Shown here: positions 44,171 to 53,636 of the stretch, piece by piece
Position numbering within the stretch: the first letter of the stretch is position 1
Layout of the letters: each line of letters opens with the position of its first letter
NCBI GenBank assembly: GCA_019744975.1
Contig: JAIETP010000004.1
Location: forward strand, 1-64,000
Length of the DNA: 64,000 bases
Direction: 5' to 3'
Origin: Burkholderiales bacterium
GTDB taxonomy: Bacteria > Pseudomonadota > Gammaproteobacteria > Burkholderiales > SG8-41
Notes under the pieces: generated by a model
What the model was told of the DNA's origin: nothing
The model's database searches: none
Seen by the model: the letters and a program-made list of their open reading frames with translations, nothing else
Translations under genes and position numbers: made by a program

Positions 44171-44199
44171 AAGGCCGCGCCCTTGCGGGCCGCGGCCTT
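44171..44199. terminator. Bidirectional terminator between eptA and pntB
   Basis: A 9-bp perfect outer stem, AAGGCCGCG/CGCGGCCTT, plus inner CC/GG pairs around TTGC. An A-run precedes it and a T/C-run follows. It lies between two convergent genes. Confidence 0.75.
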
Positions 44200-44218
44200 C
44201 CCCTTCCTGCATTTGTAA

Positions 44219-45637
44219 TCAGGTTTTCAGCGCAACCATCACCTCGTCCAGCATTTTTTTCGCATCACCGAACAACATGCGATTATTTTCCTTATAAAAC
44301 AATGGGTTATCAACTCCCGCATACCCGGAGGCCATGCTGCGTTTCATCACAATCGACGTTTTCGCCTTCCACACTTCGAGCACCGGCATGCCGGCGATCG
44401 GGCTGCCCGGATCTTCCTGCGCCGCCGGGTTGACGATGTCGTTGGCGCCGATGACCATGGTGACGTCGGTATCCGGAAAATCCTCGTTCAGTTCATCCAT
44501 CTCCAGCACGATGTCGTAAGGCACTTTTGCCTCGGCCAGCAACACGTTCATGTGTCCGGGCATGCGGCCCGCCACCGGATGGATGCCGAAACGCACATTA
44601 ACGCCCTTCTCGCGCAGCAGCTTGGTGATTTCAAACACGGTGTGTTGCGCCTGCGCCACTGCCATACCGTAACCGGGGACGATGATCACGTTCTTCGCAT
44701 CGCGCAGCAGTTCAGCAGTCTCGGCGGCGCTGATCGAAATAACCTCACCTACAGGTTCCGCATCACCTTTGGCCTTTGCCGGTGCACCACCACCGGTGCC
44801 GAAGCCGCCGGCGATAACACTGATGAAATTGCGGTTCATCGCGCGGCACATGATGTAAGAGAGGATCGCGCCGCTCGAACCGACCAACGCACCGGTGACG
44901 ATCAGCAGGTCATTCGACAACATGAAGCCGGTGGCCGCAGCCGCCCAGCCGGAATAACTGTTCAGCATTGACACCACCACCGGCATATCGGCGCCGCCGA
45001 TGGCCATGACCATATGGATGCCGAACAGCAGCGACACCACGGTCATGATGATCAGCGGCTTCATGCCCGCCTCCACCGATTCGGCGTGGATGAACTCGTA
45101 GCCGAAATAAAGAACGGTCAGCAGGCCGATCAGGTTCAACCAGTGCCGTCCCGGCAACAGCAGCGGTTTGCCGCCGATCTTGCCCGAGAGTTTGCCAAAC
45201 GCGATGACCGACCCGGAGAAGGTCACCAGCCCGATCAGGATGCCGATATAAATCTCGACCTCGTGGATGACTTTTTCAGCACCCTGCAGCTTGCCTGATG
45301 CGGACGGATCGATGTAGGTCGCAAAACCGACCATCGCTGCCGCCAGGCCGACCAGGCTGTGCATCAGCGCGACCAGTTCCGGCATCTGGGTCATTTTGAC
45401 GGTGCGCGCGGCGTAGAGGCCGATGGATCCGCCGATCACCATGGCGCCGATGATCCAGGCATAACCCTGCGAGGTGACCTGGGGCCCGAACACCGTCGCC
45501 AGCACGGCGATGGTCATGCCCAGCATGCCGTAGAGATTGCCGCGCCGTGATGACTCCGGATGCGAGAGTCCGCCTAGGCTGAGGATGAAAAGAATGATTG
45601 CTCCGATGTAGGAGACTGTGACCAGGCTTGAAGACAT
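44219..45637 (-). CDS. pntB: NAD(P) transhydrogenase subunit beta
   Basis: A 472-residue subunit of the proton-driven transhydrogenase, which makes NADPH from NADH. The N-terminal half is membrane-embedded (about eight helices). The C-terminal NADP-binding domain has [16 protein letters not shown] and [18 protein letters not shown], with [24 protein letters not shown] near the end. It follows pntA with a 12-base gap. Length is normal. Confidence 0.96.
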   Translation of the reverse strand: MSSSLVTVSYIGAIILFILSLGGLSHPESSRRGNLYGMLGMTIAVLATVFGPQVTSQGYAWIIGAMVIGGSIGLYAARTVKMTQMPELVALMHSLVGLAAAMVGFATYIDPSASGKLQGAEKVIHEVEIYIGILIGLVTFSGSVIAFGKLSGKIGGKPLLLPGRHWLNLIGLLTVLYFGYEFIHAESVEAGMKPLIIMTVVSLLFGIHMVMAIGGADMPVVVSMLNSYSGWAAAATGFMLSNDLLIVTGALVGSSGAILSYIMCRAMNRNFISVIAGGFGTGGGAPAKAKGDAEPVGEVISISAAETAELLRDAKNVIIVPGYGMAVAQAQHTVFEITKLLREKGVNVRFGIHPVAGRMPGHMNVLLAEAKVPYDIVLEMDELNEDFPDTDVTMVIGANDIVNPAAQEDPGSPIAGMPVLEVWKAKTSIVMKRSMASGYAGVDNPLFYKENNRMLFGDAKKMLDEVMVALKT

Positions 45638-45649
45638 TGTCGGTCTCTC

Positions 45650-47233
45650 CTATTTCCTGAACATTTCGAGCATGCGGCGGGTGACCGCGAATCCGCCAAG
45701 CATGTTGATCGCCGTCAAGGCAATACTCAGCACCGCGAGTCCGAGTATCCACGTCTCCGGACGATCAGTGCCGCCCGCCAGCGGCGGCGCCACCTGTACC
45801 AGCGCGCCGATGCAGATGATGCTGCTGATCGCATTGGTCACGCTCATCAGCGGTGTATGCAGCGCCGGCGTGACGTTCCACACCACCATGTAACCGACAA
45901 AACAGGCCAGCACAAACACCGTGAAGTGGCCGAGGAAGGCTGCCGGCGCATAGGCGCCGACAAACCAGAACAACAACGCACCGACGAGGAAGGTAATCGC
46001 GGTCGCCTTGCCCGATGCCGGCGCAGCACTCGCGCCATGACCATGCGACTTCGGCAGCGCCGCGACTGCCGGTTTGGCGGCAGGAGGTGCCGCCGCCGGC
46101 TTGGGCGCGGGTGGCGGCCAGGTGATGCTGCCTTCCTTGACGACCGTCAGGCCGCGGATGGCGTCATCTTCCATATTGACGTTGATGACACCGTCCTTGG
46201 TCTTGCACAGTTCCTCGGCAAGGCGGAACAGGTTGGTGGCATACAAGGTTGACGACTGCTTGGCCAGACGCGAATTCAGGTCGGTATAACCGATGAGGGT
46301 CACACCGTGTTTCACCACGGCCTGGCCGGGTTCGGTCAGTTCGCAGTTGCCGCCGCGCTCCGCCGCCATGTCGACGATGACGCTGCCCGGCTTCATGCTC
46401 TTCACCATCTCGGCGGTGATCAGCCGAGGCGCGGGTTTGCCGGGAATCAGTGCGGTGGTGATGATGATGTCGACTTCCCGGGCCTGTTTGGCGTACATCT
46501 CGCGCTGCGCCTGCTGGAAACCTTCGCTCATCACCTTGGCATAGCCGCCGCCGCCGGAGCCTTCTTCTTCGTAATCGACCTTGACGAATTCGCCGCCCAG
46601 CGAAACCACCTGGTCAGCCACTTCAGCACGCGTATCGTTGGCGCGCACGATGGCGCCCAAGCCCGCAGCGGTGCCAATCGCCGCGAGACCGGCAACACCG
46701 GCACCGGCGATGAACACCTTGGCCGGCGGCACTTTGCCCGCGGCGGTGATCTGGCCGTTGAAAAAGCGGCCGAAAGCATTGGCCGCCTCAATGACGGCGC
46801 GGTAACCGGCGACACCGGCCTGGGAAGTCAGCGCATCCATTTTCTGCGCGCGGGATAGTGTGCGTGGCAGGGCATCAATGGCCAGCACAGTGGCTTTTTT
46901 CGCCGCCAGTTGCTGCATCAATTCCGGGTTTTGCGCCGGCCAGATGAAACCGATCAGGGCGCCGCCTTCACGCAGCAAACCCACTTCCTCAGCCGTCGGA
47001 ACGCCGACCTTGAACACGATGTCGGAACCTGACCACAACCGGGCCGCATCAGCCGCAATCTCCGCCCCTGCAGCACGATAAGTGTCGTCACTGCAATTCG
47101 CCGCGTCACCGGCGCCCGACTGCACCATGACCTTGAAGCCCAGCTTGATCAGTTTTTCAACAACTTCCGGAACGGTGGCGACACGTTTTTCACCTGCCGC
47201 CGTCTCTTTGGGCACTCCGATGGTCTGAGGCAT
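45650..47233 (-). CDS. pntA: NAD(P) transhydrogenase subunit alpha (single-chain)
   Basis: A 527-residue subunit with the NAD-binding part at about 1-380 ([33 protein letters not shown]) and membrane helices at the C-terminus ([18 protein letters not shown]). Both parts are fused in one chain, as in enterobacteria; many other bacteria split them as pntAA and pntAB. A Pro/Ala-rich linker (about 390-430) joins the two. GGGAG precedes ATG 47233. Confidence 0.96.
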   Translation of the reverse strand: MPQTIGVPKETAAGEKRVATVPEVVEKLIKLGFKVMVQSGAGDAANCSDDTYRAAGAEIAADAARLWSGSDIVFKVGVPTAEEVGLLREGGALIGFIWPAQNPELMQQLAAKKATVLAIDALPRTLSRAQKMDALTSQAGVAGYRAVIEAANAFGRFFNGQITAAGKVPPAKVFIAGAGVAGLAAIGTAAGLGAIVRANDTRAEVADQVVSLGGEFVKVDYEEEGSGGGGYAKVMSEGFQQAQREMYAKQAREVDIIITTALIPGKPAPRLITAEMVKSMKPGSVIVDMAAERGGNCELTEPGQAVVKHGVTLIGYTDLNSRLAKQSSTLYATNLFRLAEELCKTKDGVINVNMEDDAIRGLTVVKEGSITWPPPAPKPAAAPPAAKPAVAALPKSHGHGASAAPASGKATAITFLVGALLFWFVGAYAPAAFLGHFTVFVLACFVGYMVVWNVTPALHTPLMSVTNAISSIICIGALVQVAPPLAGGTDRPETWILGLAVLSIALTAINMLGGFAVTRRMLEMFRK

Positions 47234-47442
47234 GAACTCCCCTTCTGGGCACTGGATATTGAGGGTCGATTGAATCCGGACGGAAACGAGTTTGCTGCAC
47301 ACAATGTTGCCGCACACAATGTGGCTTGATTATAAGACAAAAAAACTGCGTTACCCCGACCAGGGTGAGGTGATTGCCCGATTCCGTTTATACCGTTATG
47401 CAGGCGTCTTATAACCATGCGTGCACCGCTTATAATTCCCGC

Positions 47443-49230
47443 ATGCCCGCGATCCCATCAATCCGTCCGCTGCCTGAACTCCTGATCAACCAGATCGCCG
47501 CGGGCGAAGTCATCGAACGTCCGGCGTCCGCGCTGAAGGAACTGCTGGAGAACAGCCTCGATGCCGGTGCGCAGGCGATCAGCGTTGAACTCGCTGCCGG
47601 CGGCGTGAAGCAGGTTACCGTGATCGACGATGGCAGCGGCATCGGCCGCGATGAACTCAAACTAGCACTCGCCCGCCACGCCACCAGCAAAATCACTTCA
47701 CTGGATGACCTTGAACATGTCGCCAGCCTCGGTTTCCGCGGCGAAGCCTTGGCCAGCATCGCCTCGGTATCACGCATGGAACTGACCAGCCGCCGCGCTG
47801 AAGAGCGCCACGCATACAAGGTGACCGCGGAAGGCCCGACACTGGGCGCGCCGGAACCGGCAACACTAGCGCGCGGCACCCGCATCGATGTGCGCGAGCT
47901 GTATTACAACACCCCGGCGCGGCGTAAATTCCTCAAGTCCGAACAGACCGAATTCGCGCATTGCGAGGAAGCCTTCCGCCGCATCGCGTTGTCACGCCCC
48001 GACGTTGCGTTTGCACTGACCCACAACGGTCGTGTCCGGCTGCAGGTCAAACCGCAGCCGTTGGCCGCTCGTGTGGCCGCGGTGCTCGGTGAAGAATTTG
48101 CCGACGGCGCTCTGCCGGTCGAGGAGTCCGGCGGCCAGATCGCCATCCGCGGCGCGATCAGTTCACCCTCGCATGCCAAGGGCACGCGCGACGCGCAGTA
48201 TTTTTTCGTCAACGGCCGCTGCATCCGCGACAAGCTGGTCGCCCACGCCATCCGCCAGGCCTATGCCGATGTGCTGCACCATGATCGTCATCCGGTCTTT
48301 GTGTTGTTCCTCGACATCGATCCGCAACTGGTCGACGTCAATGTGCACCCGGCCAAGGCCGAGGTGCGCTTTCGCGATTCGCGCGCCGTGCACCAGTTCA
48401 TTTTTCATGCGCTGCATAAAACACTGTCGCGGTCGGCCGGTGATGCCGCACCTGCGCCTTCGCCCTCATCTTCCCTTTCGGCTACACCCGCAGCACCCAT
48501 TTACCGTAATCAGGGTGCGATGACGCTGGGCATCGCGCAACCCGTGGGTGCTTACGCCACACTGTTCGCGCAACGACCTGCGGCAGACAACATCGCCACC
48601 TTGCCGCAAACCGCGCCGGTTCCGGCACTGCCACCCTCCGGTGACGAACATCCGCTGGGTTTTGCGCTGGCGCAGCTCGCCGGCATTTATATCCTTGCCG
48701 AAAACCGCAACGGCCTGATCATCATCGACATGCATGCCGCGCACGAACGCATCATGTACGAAAAACTCAAAACCGCACTCGACGGCCGCGCGATCCCGAT
48801 GCAGCCGCTGCTGGTCCCCGTACATTTCGCCGCCGAGGCACTGGACGTCGCCACCACCGAAGATGAGCGTGAAGGATTGCAGGCCCTCGGCTTTGACATC
48901 GCACCCGCCGGACCCGGTGCCTTGATCGTACGTGGCGTGCCTGCCTTGCTCGCCGACGCTGATGTTCAAGCGCTGGCGCTGGATGTCTTGCACGAAGTGC
49001 GCGAGTACGGCGCCAGCCGCATTGCCACCGAACGCGGCAATGAACTGCTCGGCACCATGGCCTGCCATGCCGCGGTGCGCGCCAACCGCAAACTGACCGT
49101 GCCCGAGATGAATGCGCTGCTGCGCGACATGGAAGCCACCGAACGCTCCGGCCAGTGCAATCACGGCCGTCCGACCTGGCATCAGTTTTCGGTCACCGAT
49201 CTCGACCGGCTGTTCCGCCGTGGCGAATGA
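47443..49230 (+). CDS. mutL: DNA mismatch repair protein MutL
   Basis: A 595-residue GHKL ATPase. LPELLINQIAAGEVIERPAS opens the ATPase domain, with the catalytic Glu in ELLENSLDAGA, then DDGSGI and GFRGEALASIASV. The C-terminal dimer domain ends with TCHAAVRAN-like CHAAVRANR and NHGRPTWHQFS. There is no DQHAAHER endonuclease motif in exact form; the related DMHAAHERIMYE is present. TATAAT lies at 47431-47436, close enough to the ATG that the mRNA may be leaderless. Confidence 0.95.
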   Translation: MPAIPSIRPLPELLINQIAAGEVIERPASALKELLENSLDAGAQAISVELAAGGVKQVTVIDDGSGIGRDELKLALARHATSKITSLDDLEHVASLGFRGEALASIASVSRMELTSRRAEERHAYKVTAEGPTLGAPEPATLARGTRIDVRELYYNTPARRKFLKSEQTEFAHCEEAFRRIALSRPDVAFALTHNGRVRLQVKPQPLAARVAAVLGEEFADGALPVEESGGQIAIRGAISSPSHAKGTRDAQYFFVNGRCIRDKLVAHAIRQAYADVLHHDRHPVFVLFLDIDPQLVDVNVHPAKAEVRFRDSRAVHQFIFHALHKTLSRSAGDAAPAPSPSSSLSATPAAPIYRNQGAMTLGIAQPVGAYATLFAQRPAADNIATLPQTAPVPALPPSGDEHPLGFALAQLAGIYILAENRNGLIIIDMHAAHERIMYEKLKTALDGRAIPMQPLLVPVHFAAEALDVATTEDEREGLQALGFDIAPAGPGALIVRGVPALLADADVQALALDVLHEVREYGASRIATERGNELLGTMACHAAVRANRKLTVPEMNALLRDMEATERSGQCNHGRPTWHQFSVTDLDRLFRRGE

Positions 49231-49250
49231 GATCGCCTGACTCAATGCCC

Positions 49251-49325
49251 CCTTCGACAAGCTCAGGGCGAACAGTCATTCTAGGAGCCGTTCGTGGTGA
49301 TGCTGAGCTCGACAAAGCGTCGAAC
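49251..49325. repeat. REP-like inverted repeat, second copy
   Basis: CCTTCGACAAGCTCAGGGCG on the left and a degenerate reverse arm on the right (TGAGCTCGACAAAGCGTCGAA). Same family as 11047-11109. It separates mutL from miaA. Confidence 0.7.
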
Positions 49326-49354
49326 CACATGAATAGCGATATAGTATATTTTAC

Positions 49355-49382
49355 TTAAGTATTTGATTTTATTGATAATTTT
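49355..49382. repeat. Recurring AT-rich motif abutting the miaA start
   Basis: TTAAGTATTTGATTTTATTG and a few more A/T bases run directly to ATG 49383, with no purine-rich ribosome site. Confidence 0.6.
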
Positions 49383-50348
49383 ATGACCGCCACCGCACCA
49401 CCACCCGCCATCCTGCTGATGGGCCCCACGGCCAGCGGCAAGACCGCGGTCGCGGTACAACTGGCGACGACACTCCCCTGCGAAATCATCAGCGTCGATT
49501 CGGCGATGGTCTACAAGGACATGGACATCGGCACCGCCAAGCCCGATGCCGAAACACTCAAACGCGCACCGCACCACCTGATCAATGTCATCGAACCACA
49601 CGAAAGTTATTCCGCGGCGCGTTTTCGCGACGACGCGCTGACGCTGATGCGCGAAATCACCGAACGCGGCAACATCCCGCTGCTGGTCGGCGGCACCATG
49701 CTCTACTTCAAGGCGCTGGTCGAAGGCCTCAACGACCTGCCGGAAGCGGACTCGACGATTCGCCTGATCATCGAAACCATGGCCGACGAAGACGGCTGGC
49801 CGGCGGTGCACGACAAACTGCGCAAGGTCGATCCGGAAACCGCAGCACGGCTGGAGCCCAACGATTCACAACGCGTGCAGCGCGCGCTGGAAATTTATTA
49901 CATCACCGGCAAGTCGATGACCGACCTGCTGAAAAAACCCAAATACGTTTATTTTCCCTACACTCCCATCCGCATCGCACTGCTGCCCGGCGACCGCGCG
50001 GTGCTGCATGAACGCATTGCGCAACGTTTCGATACCATGTTGAAGGCCGGACTGGTCGATGAACTGCGCCGGCTGCAGGAAGAATACGCGCTGGATCCCG
50101 AAACTCCCTCCATGCGCTGCGTCGGTTACCGCCAGGCCTGGGACCACCTCACCGGCAAGATCAGCCTGGATGAACTGCGCGAACAGGGCATCGCCGCGAC
50201 ACGCCAGCTTGCCAAGCGGCAGCTGACCTGGCTGCGTTCCGCGGAGGAATTCACTGAATTTGATTGTCTGGCCGACAATGTCGGGGATATGGTGCTGGAA
50301 TATATCCGCCAGGAGCTGGAGGCAATGGTGATCGCCGGCGAATCCTGA
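49383..50348 (+). CDS. miaA: tRNA dimethylallyltransferase
   Basis: A 321-residue enzyme that adds the dimethylallyl group to A37 of tRNAs reading codons that begin with U. The P-loop is GPTASGKT (residues 14-21), followed by ISVDSAMVYKDMDIGTAKP and the tRNA-binding GGTMLYFKALVEGL. Length is normal. It follows mutL, the usual order. The start codon directly follows the AT-rich motif. Confidence 0.96.
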   Translation: MTATAPPPAILLMGPTASGKTAVAVQLATTLPCEIISVDSAMVYKDMDIGTAKPDAETLKRAPHHLINVIEPHESYSAARFRDDALTLMREITERGNIPLLVGGTMLYFKALVEGLNDLPEADSTIRLIIETMADEDGWPAVHDKLRKVDPETAARLEPNDSQRVQRALEIYYITGKSMTDLLKKPKYVYFPYTPIRIALLPGDRAVLHERIAQRFDTMLKAGLVDELRRLQEEYALDPETPSMRCVGYRQAWDHLTGKISLDELREQGIAATRQLAKRQLTWLRSAEEFTEFDCLADNVGDMVLEYIRQELEAMVIAGES

Positions 50349-50369
50349 CAGGAGAGCAGAACAACAGAT

Positions 50370-51200
50370 CTATTTTCGTCCGGTATTCCGCAAACGGGTC
50401 GCCAGCGCCCGCAGCAGTGAATTGCCGAAGGCCGGATTGGTCTTGATCAGCTTCAGGAAGTCATTGCGGTTGATCGACAGCAGGTTGGAGTCCGCGGCGG
50501 CCGATGCGGTGGCTGCGCGTTTGGACTGGTCGACCAGCGCCATTTCGCCGAACACGCCGCCGGGCCGGATCAGCTCGACGACATTGTCCTTGACGCTGAT
50601 GCGCACCGAGCCGTCCATCACCACGTACATGAAAATCCCCGCCTCGCCTTCGCGCATGATCACGCCGTTTTTCGGGTAATACACCGGGGGTTTGCCGGGA
50701 AAATTGGACGTCAGCTGGGCAAGCAGATCCTGGTCGAAGACTTCGCCCGACACCGGGATGGTTTCCGGCGCCTGGTTCTGGTTTTTCGACAGCATCTGCA
50801 TCGCCAGCGCCAGGCGCAGGCGTTTGATCAGGATCGCCAGCAGCATCAGCGCGAACTCCGGGGTTTTCTGGATCGCCCCGGCGAAAGTGCTGCCGTCCAT
50901 TTCGATCACTTCGCAGGCTGCGCGCGCCGTGGCGGTCGCGCTGCGCGGCTCGCCGCTCAGCACCGACATCTCGCCCAGCACTTCGCCGGCCTTGATCACG
51001 TCCAGCGGCTTGCCGGCGCGCGTCAGCGCGACTTCGCCGGCGGCGATGAAATACATGGTCTTGCCGGCAGTGTTCTCGGCAAACAGCGGGCTGCCGGCGG
51101 CGACATTGCGTGCCTTGCCGTTGGCATGAAAAAACAGCCGGGCCACATTGGCGTTATAGACGTCGCTTTGCCCCGGTCGGGTGAAATCAAGTTCGCTCAT
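50370..51200 (-). CDS. Protein with two cyclic-nucleotide-binding domains
   Basis: A 276-residue protein with two cNMP-binding (CAP-like) beta rolls. The first holds GEVLGEMSVLSGEPRSATATA and the second GGVFGEMALVDQSKRAATASA, each with the phosphate-binding G-E-x-x-x-x-R/K-A pattern. There is no helix-turn-helix and no membrane helix, so it is not a transcription factor or a channel. It may be a regulatory subunit. It converges with miaA. Confidence 0.87.
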   Translation of the reverse strand: MSELDFTRPGQSDVYNANVARLFFHANGKARNVAAGSPLFAENTAGKTMYFIAAGEVALTRAGKPLDVIKAGEVLGEMSVLSGEPRSATATARAACEVIEMDGSTFAGAIQKTPEFALMLLAILIKRLRLALAMQMLSKNQNQAPETIPVSGEVFDQDLLAQLTSNFPGKPPVYYPKNGVIMREGEAGIFMYVVMDGSVRISVKDNVVELIRPGGVFGEMALVDQSKRAATASAAADSNLLSINRNDFLKLIKTNPAFGNSLLRALATRLRNTGRK

Positions 51201-51409
51201 GGCATGAAACCCTGAAATGTATTAACAAAATGCATTGACAAAATTTTTTGTGGTCGCGCCTGGAGCGCCGCCGGTAGTGTTGTTTAAATTCGGCTGCCCG
51301 GTTCGCGCTGCTGTCCACAAAAAGGTTATAGGCAGGCTCCGCCCCGACGTCAAGCCAAGCCCGTCACATCCGCCGCATTTTGCAGCCATTTTATGGACGC
51401 AGGAACTGC

Positions 51410-52750
51410 TCAGCCGGTGCGTTTGACGCGAACCCCTGCCCAACCCCTGGCCAGCGTGACCTTGAGTTCCTGCTCCTCGCTCAATTGCGCGCTGTCGCGG
51501 ATGATCGCGCCATCCGCCGTTTCGGTGATGCTGTAGCCGCGTTCCAGCACACGCTGCGGATTCAGATGCAGCAGGTGCGAACGCACAGCCGTGACCCGCT
51601 CCGCCGCGGCCGTCATGTGTTCCCGCACTGCACCGCGCAGGCGGCGCGCCAGTTCCTGCTGTTGCTGCACCAGCATCGCCATATCCGGGGCAGCAGCGCG
51701 CAAGCGTTGTGCTGCATCGCGCAATGCCCAGGATTGTTCGTCCGCGCCGCGCCGCCATTCGCCGCGCAGCCGGCTGGCGAGGTGCTGCAAATGAATCGCC
51801 TGGTTGCGGATACGTTCGCCCGGGTGGGTCAGACGCCGCGACAGGTAATCCAGACGCTGCATGCGATCCTCGATGCCGCGCGCGAACACCCGTGCCAGTT
51901 GCTGGCCTGACAGCAGCACATCGCGTTTGAGTTTCACACCATCGGGACTGACCAGTTCCGCCGCCGCGGTCGGCGTCGGCGCGCGCATGTCGGCGGCAAA
52001 ATCGGCGATGGTGAAATCAGTTTCGTGCCCTACGCCCGACACCACCGGCAAGGGGCAGGCACGGATCGCCCGCGCCACGACTTCCTCGTTGAACGCCCAC
52101 AGGTCTTCGATGCTGCCGCCACCGCGACAGACGATCAGCACATCGCACTCGGCACGCGCACCCGCCAGCGCAATCGCTTCGGCAATTTTGGCGCCCGCAC
52201 CCTCGCCCTGCACGGGCGCCGGATAGATGATCACATTGATGCCCGGCATGCGCCGGCGCAAGGCGGTGATCACATCGCGCAGCGCAGCAGCCTGCGGCGA
52301 AGTCACCACGCCGACCGTGCGCGGAAACGGCGGCAGTTCGCGTTTCAGCGCCAGATCAAACAGGCCTTCCTGCTCCAGCCTGGCCTTGAGTTTTTCAAAG
52401 GCCGCATACAGCGCCCCCAGCCCGGCGCGACGCATCGCATCCACCGCCAGCTGGAACTTGCCGCGCGCCTCGTACAGCGTCGCCGTTGCGCGCACCTCGA
52501 CCTGCATGCCGTTCTCCGGCGCCCAGTCCAGGTGCTGCGCCTTGTGGCGGAACATCACCGCATCAACCTGTGCCGCCTCGTCCTTCAGCGTGAAATAACA
52601 ATGGCCGCTGTCGTAACGTTTGAAATTGGAGATTTCACCGGCGACCCAGACCAGCGGCACACCGCGCTCGATGGCCGTGCGCGCGAGCCGGTTCAGCTCG
52701 GCGACGGAGATCACGGTTTGCCGGGTGGTTTGGTCGAGTAAATCAGGCAT
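51410..52750 (-). CDS. xseA: Exodeoxyribonuclease VII large subunit
   Basis: A 446-residue subunit of the single-strand nuclease ExoVII. An N-terminal OB fold (VAGEISNFKRYDSGHCYFTLKD) is followed by the catalytic part (VGVVTSPQAAALRDVI, VCRGGGSIEDLWAFNEE, SGVGHETDFTIADFAADMRAPTP). A coiled-coil stretch near the C-terminus is present. The small subunit is not in the window. The 209-base gap to its right shows no gene. Confidence 0.96.
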   Translation of the reverse strand: MPDLLDQTTRQTVISVAELNRLARTAIERGVPLVWVAGEISNFKRYDSGHCYFTLKDEAAQVDAVMFRHKAQHLDWAPENGMQVEVRATATLYEARGKFQLAVDAMRRAGLGALYAAFEKLKARLEQEGLFDLALKRELPPFPRTVGVVTSPQAAALRDVITALRRRMPGINVIIYPAPVQGEGAGAKIAEAIALAGARAECDVLIVCRGGGSIEDLWAFNEEVVARAIRACPLPVVSGVGHETDFTIADFAADMRAPTPTAAAELVSPDGVKLKRDVLLSGQQLARVFARGIEDRMQRLDYLSRRLTHPGERIRNQAIHLQHLASRLRGEWRRGADEQSWALRDAAQRLRAAAPDMAMLVQQQQELARRLRGAVREHMTAAAERVTAVRSHLLHLNPQRVLERGYSITETADGAIIRDSAQLSEEQELKVTLARGWAGVRVKRTG

Positions 52751-52848
52751 GGCCGCATTGTACGCTCAGCAGCAACACGGGAGAACAAGGCAACCATCGT
52801 TTCGTTATGATGTCCAAACCGCGTCGAAACCCGAAACAGGGAACCATC

Positions 52849-53604
52849 ATGTCCAGCGACAGAATTTCCGCCTTGATCCTTGCCGCAGGCATCGGCATCG
52901 GCCTGATCGCTGGCGGCGCCCTGCTCGCCCGCGCCGTCGAGAACGCGAAGAACAGCGATCGTTATGTGACCGTGCGCGGCCTCGCCGAAAAGGATGTCAC
53001 CGCCGACCTCGCGATCTGGCCGATCAAGGTGCGCGCCGCCGGCAACAGCCTGAACGAGGTCAACCGTTCCGCCGACGAGGCACGCGGCAAGGTACTGGAA
53101 TTCCTCGCCAAAAACGGCATTCCTGCGGATGCAGTGGCCAGCCAGAATGTCCGCGTCCAGGACCGGCAGGCCAATGATTACAACCAGAACAACAATGCGC
53201 TGCGCTACATCGTCGAATACACCATCCTGATCCGCAGCCAGGATGTTGAAAAAGTGCAGAAGGTCAGCCAGATGACGGACCAGCTGGTGGCCGCCGGCAT
53301 CGTGCTCTCGTCGCAGGGCAACTGGGACGGCAACAGCCCGCAGTTCCTGTTCACGCAGCTCAATGCCGTCAAACCCGCGATGATGGCCGACGCCACCAAA
53401 GCAGCGCGCGAAGCCGCCCGGCAGTTTGCCGCGGACAGCGACAGCACCGTCGGCAACATCCGCCGCGCCAGCCAGGGACTGTTCACCATCGCGGATCGTG
53501 ATCAGTCGGTGGGCGGCAGTGAAGGCAACGGCGGTCAGCCCGCAGGATCCAGCCCGAACAAACGCATCCGGGTGGTGGTAACCGTTGATTATTTCCTGAA
53601 CTGA
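52849..53604 (+). CDS. SIMPL-domain envelope protein (DUF541)
   Basis: A 251-residue protein with an N-terminal membrane anchor or signal (LILAAGIGIGLIAGGALLARA) and one SIMPL domain, seen in RYVTVRGLAEKDVTADLAIW and LRYIVEYTILIRSQDVEKV. ATG 52849 follows CAGGGAA. The family is periplasmic, with members linked to stress or signalling; no enzyme activity is known. It is divergent from xseA. Confidence 0.87.
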   Translation: MSSDRISALILAAGIGIGLIAGGALLARAVENAKNSDRYVTVRGLAEKDVTADLAIWPIKVRAAGNSLNEVNRSADEARGKVLEFLAKNGIPADAVASQNVRVQDRQANDYNQNNNALRYIVEYTILIRSQDVEKVQKVSQMTDQLVAAGIVLSSQGNWDGNSPQFLFTQLNAVKPAMMADATKAAREAARQFAADSDSTVGNIRRASQGLFTIADRDQSVGGSEGNGGQPAGSSPNKRIRVVVTVDYFLN

Positions 53605-53636
53605 AGCGAAAAGCGGCGCGCTGCAGACACACGCGA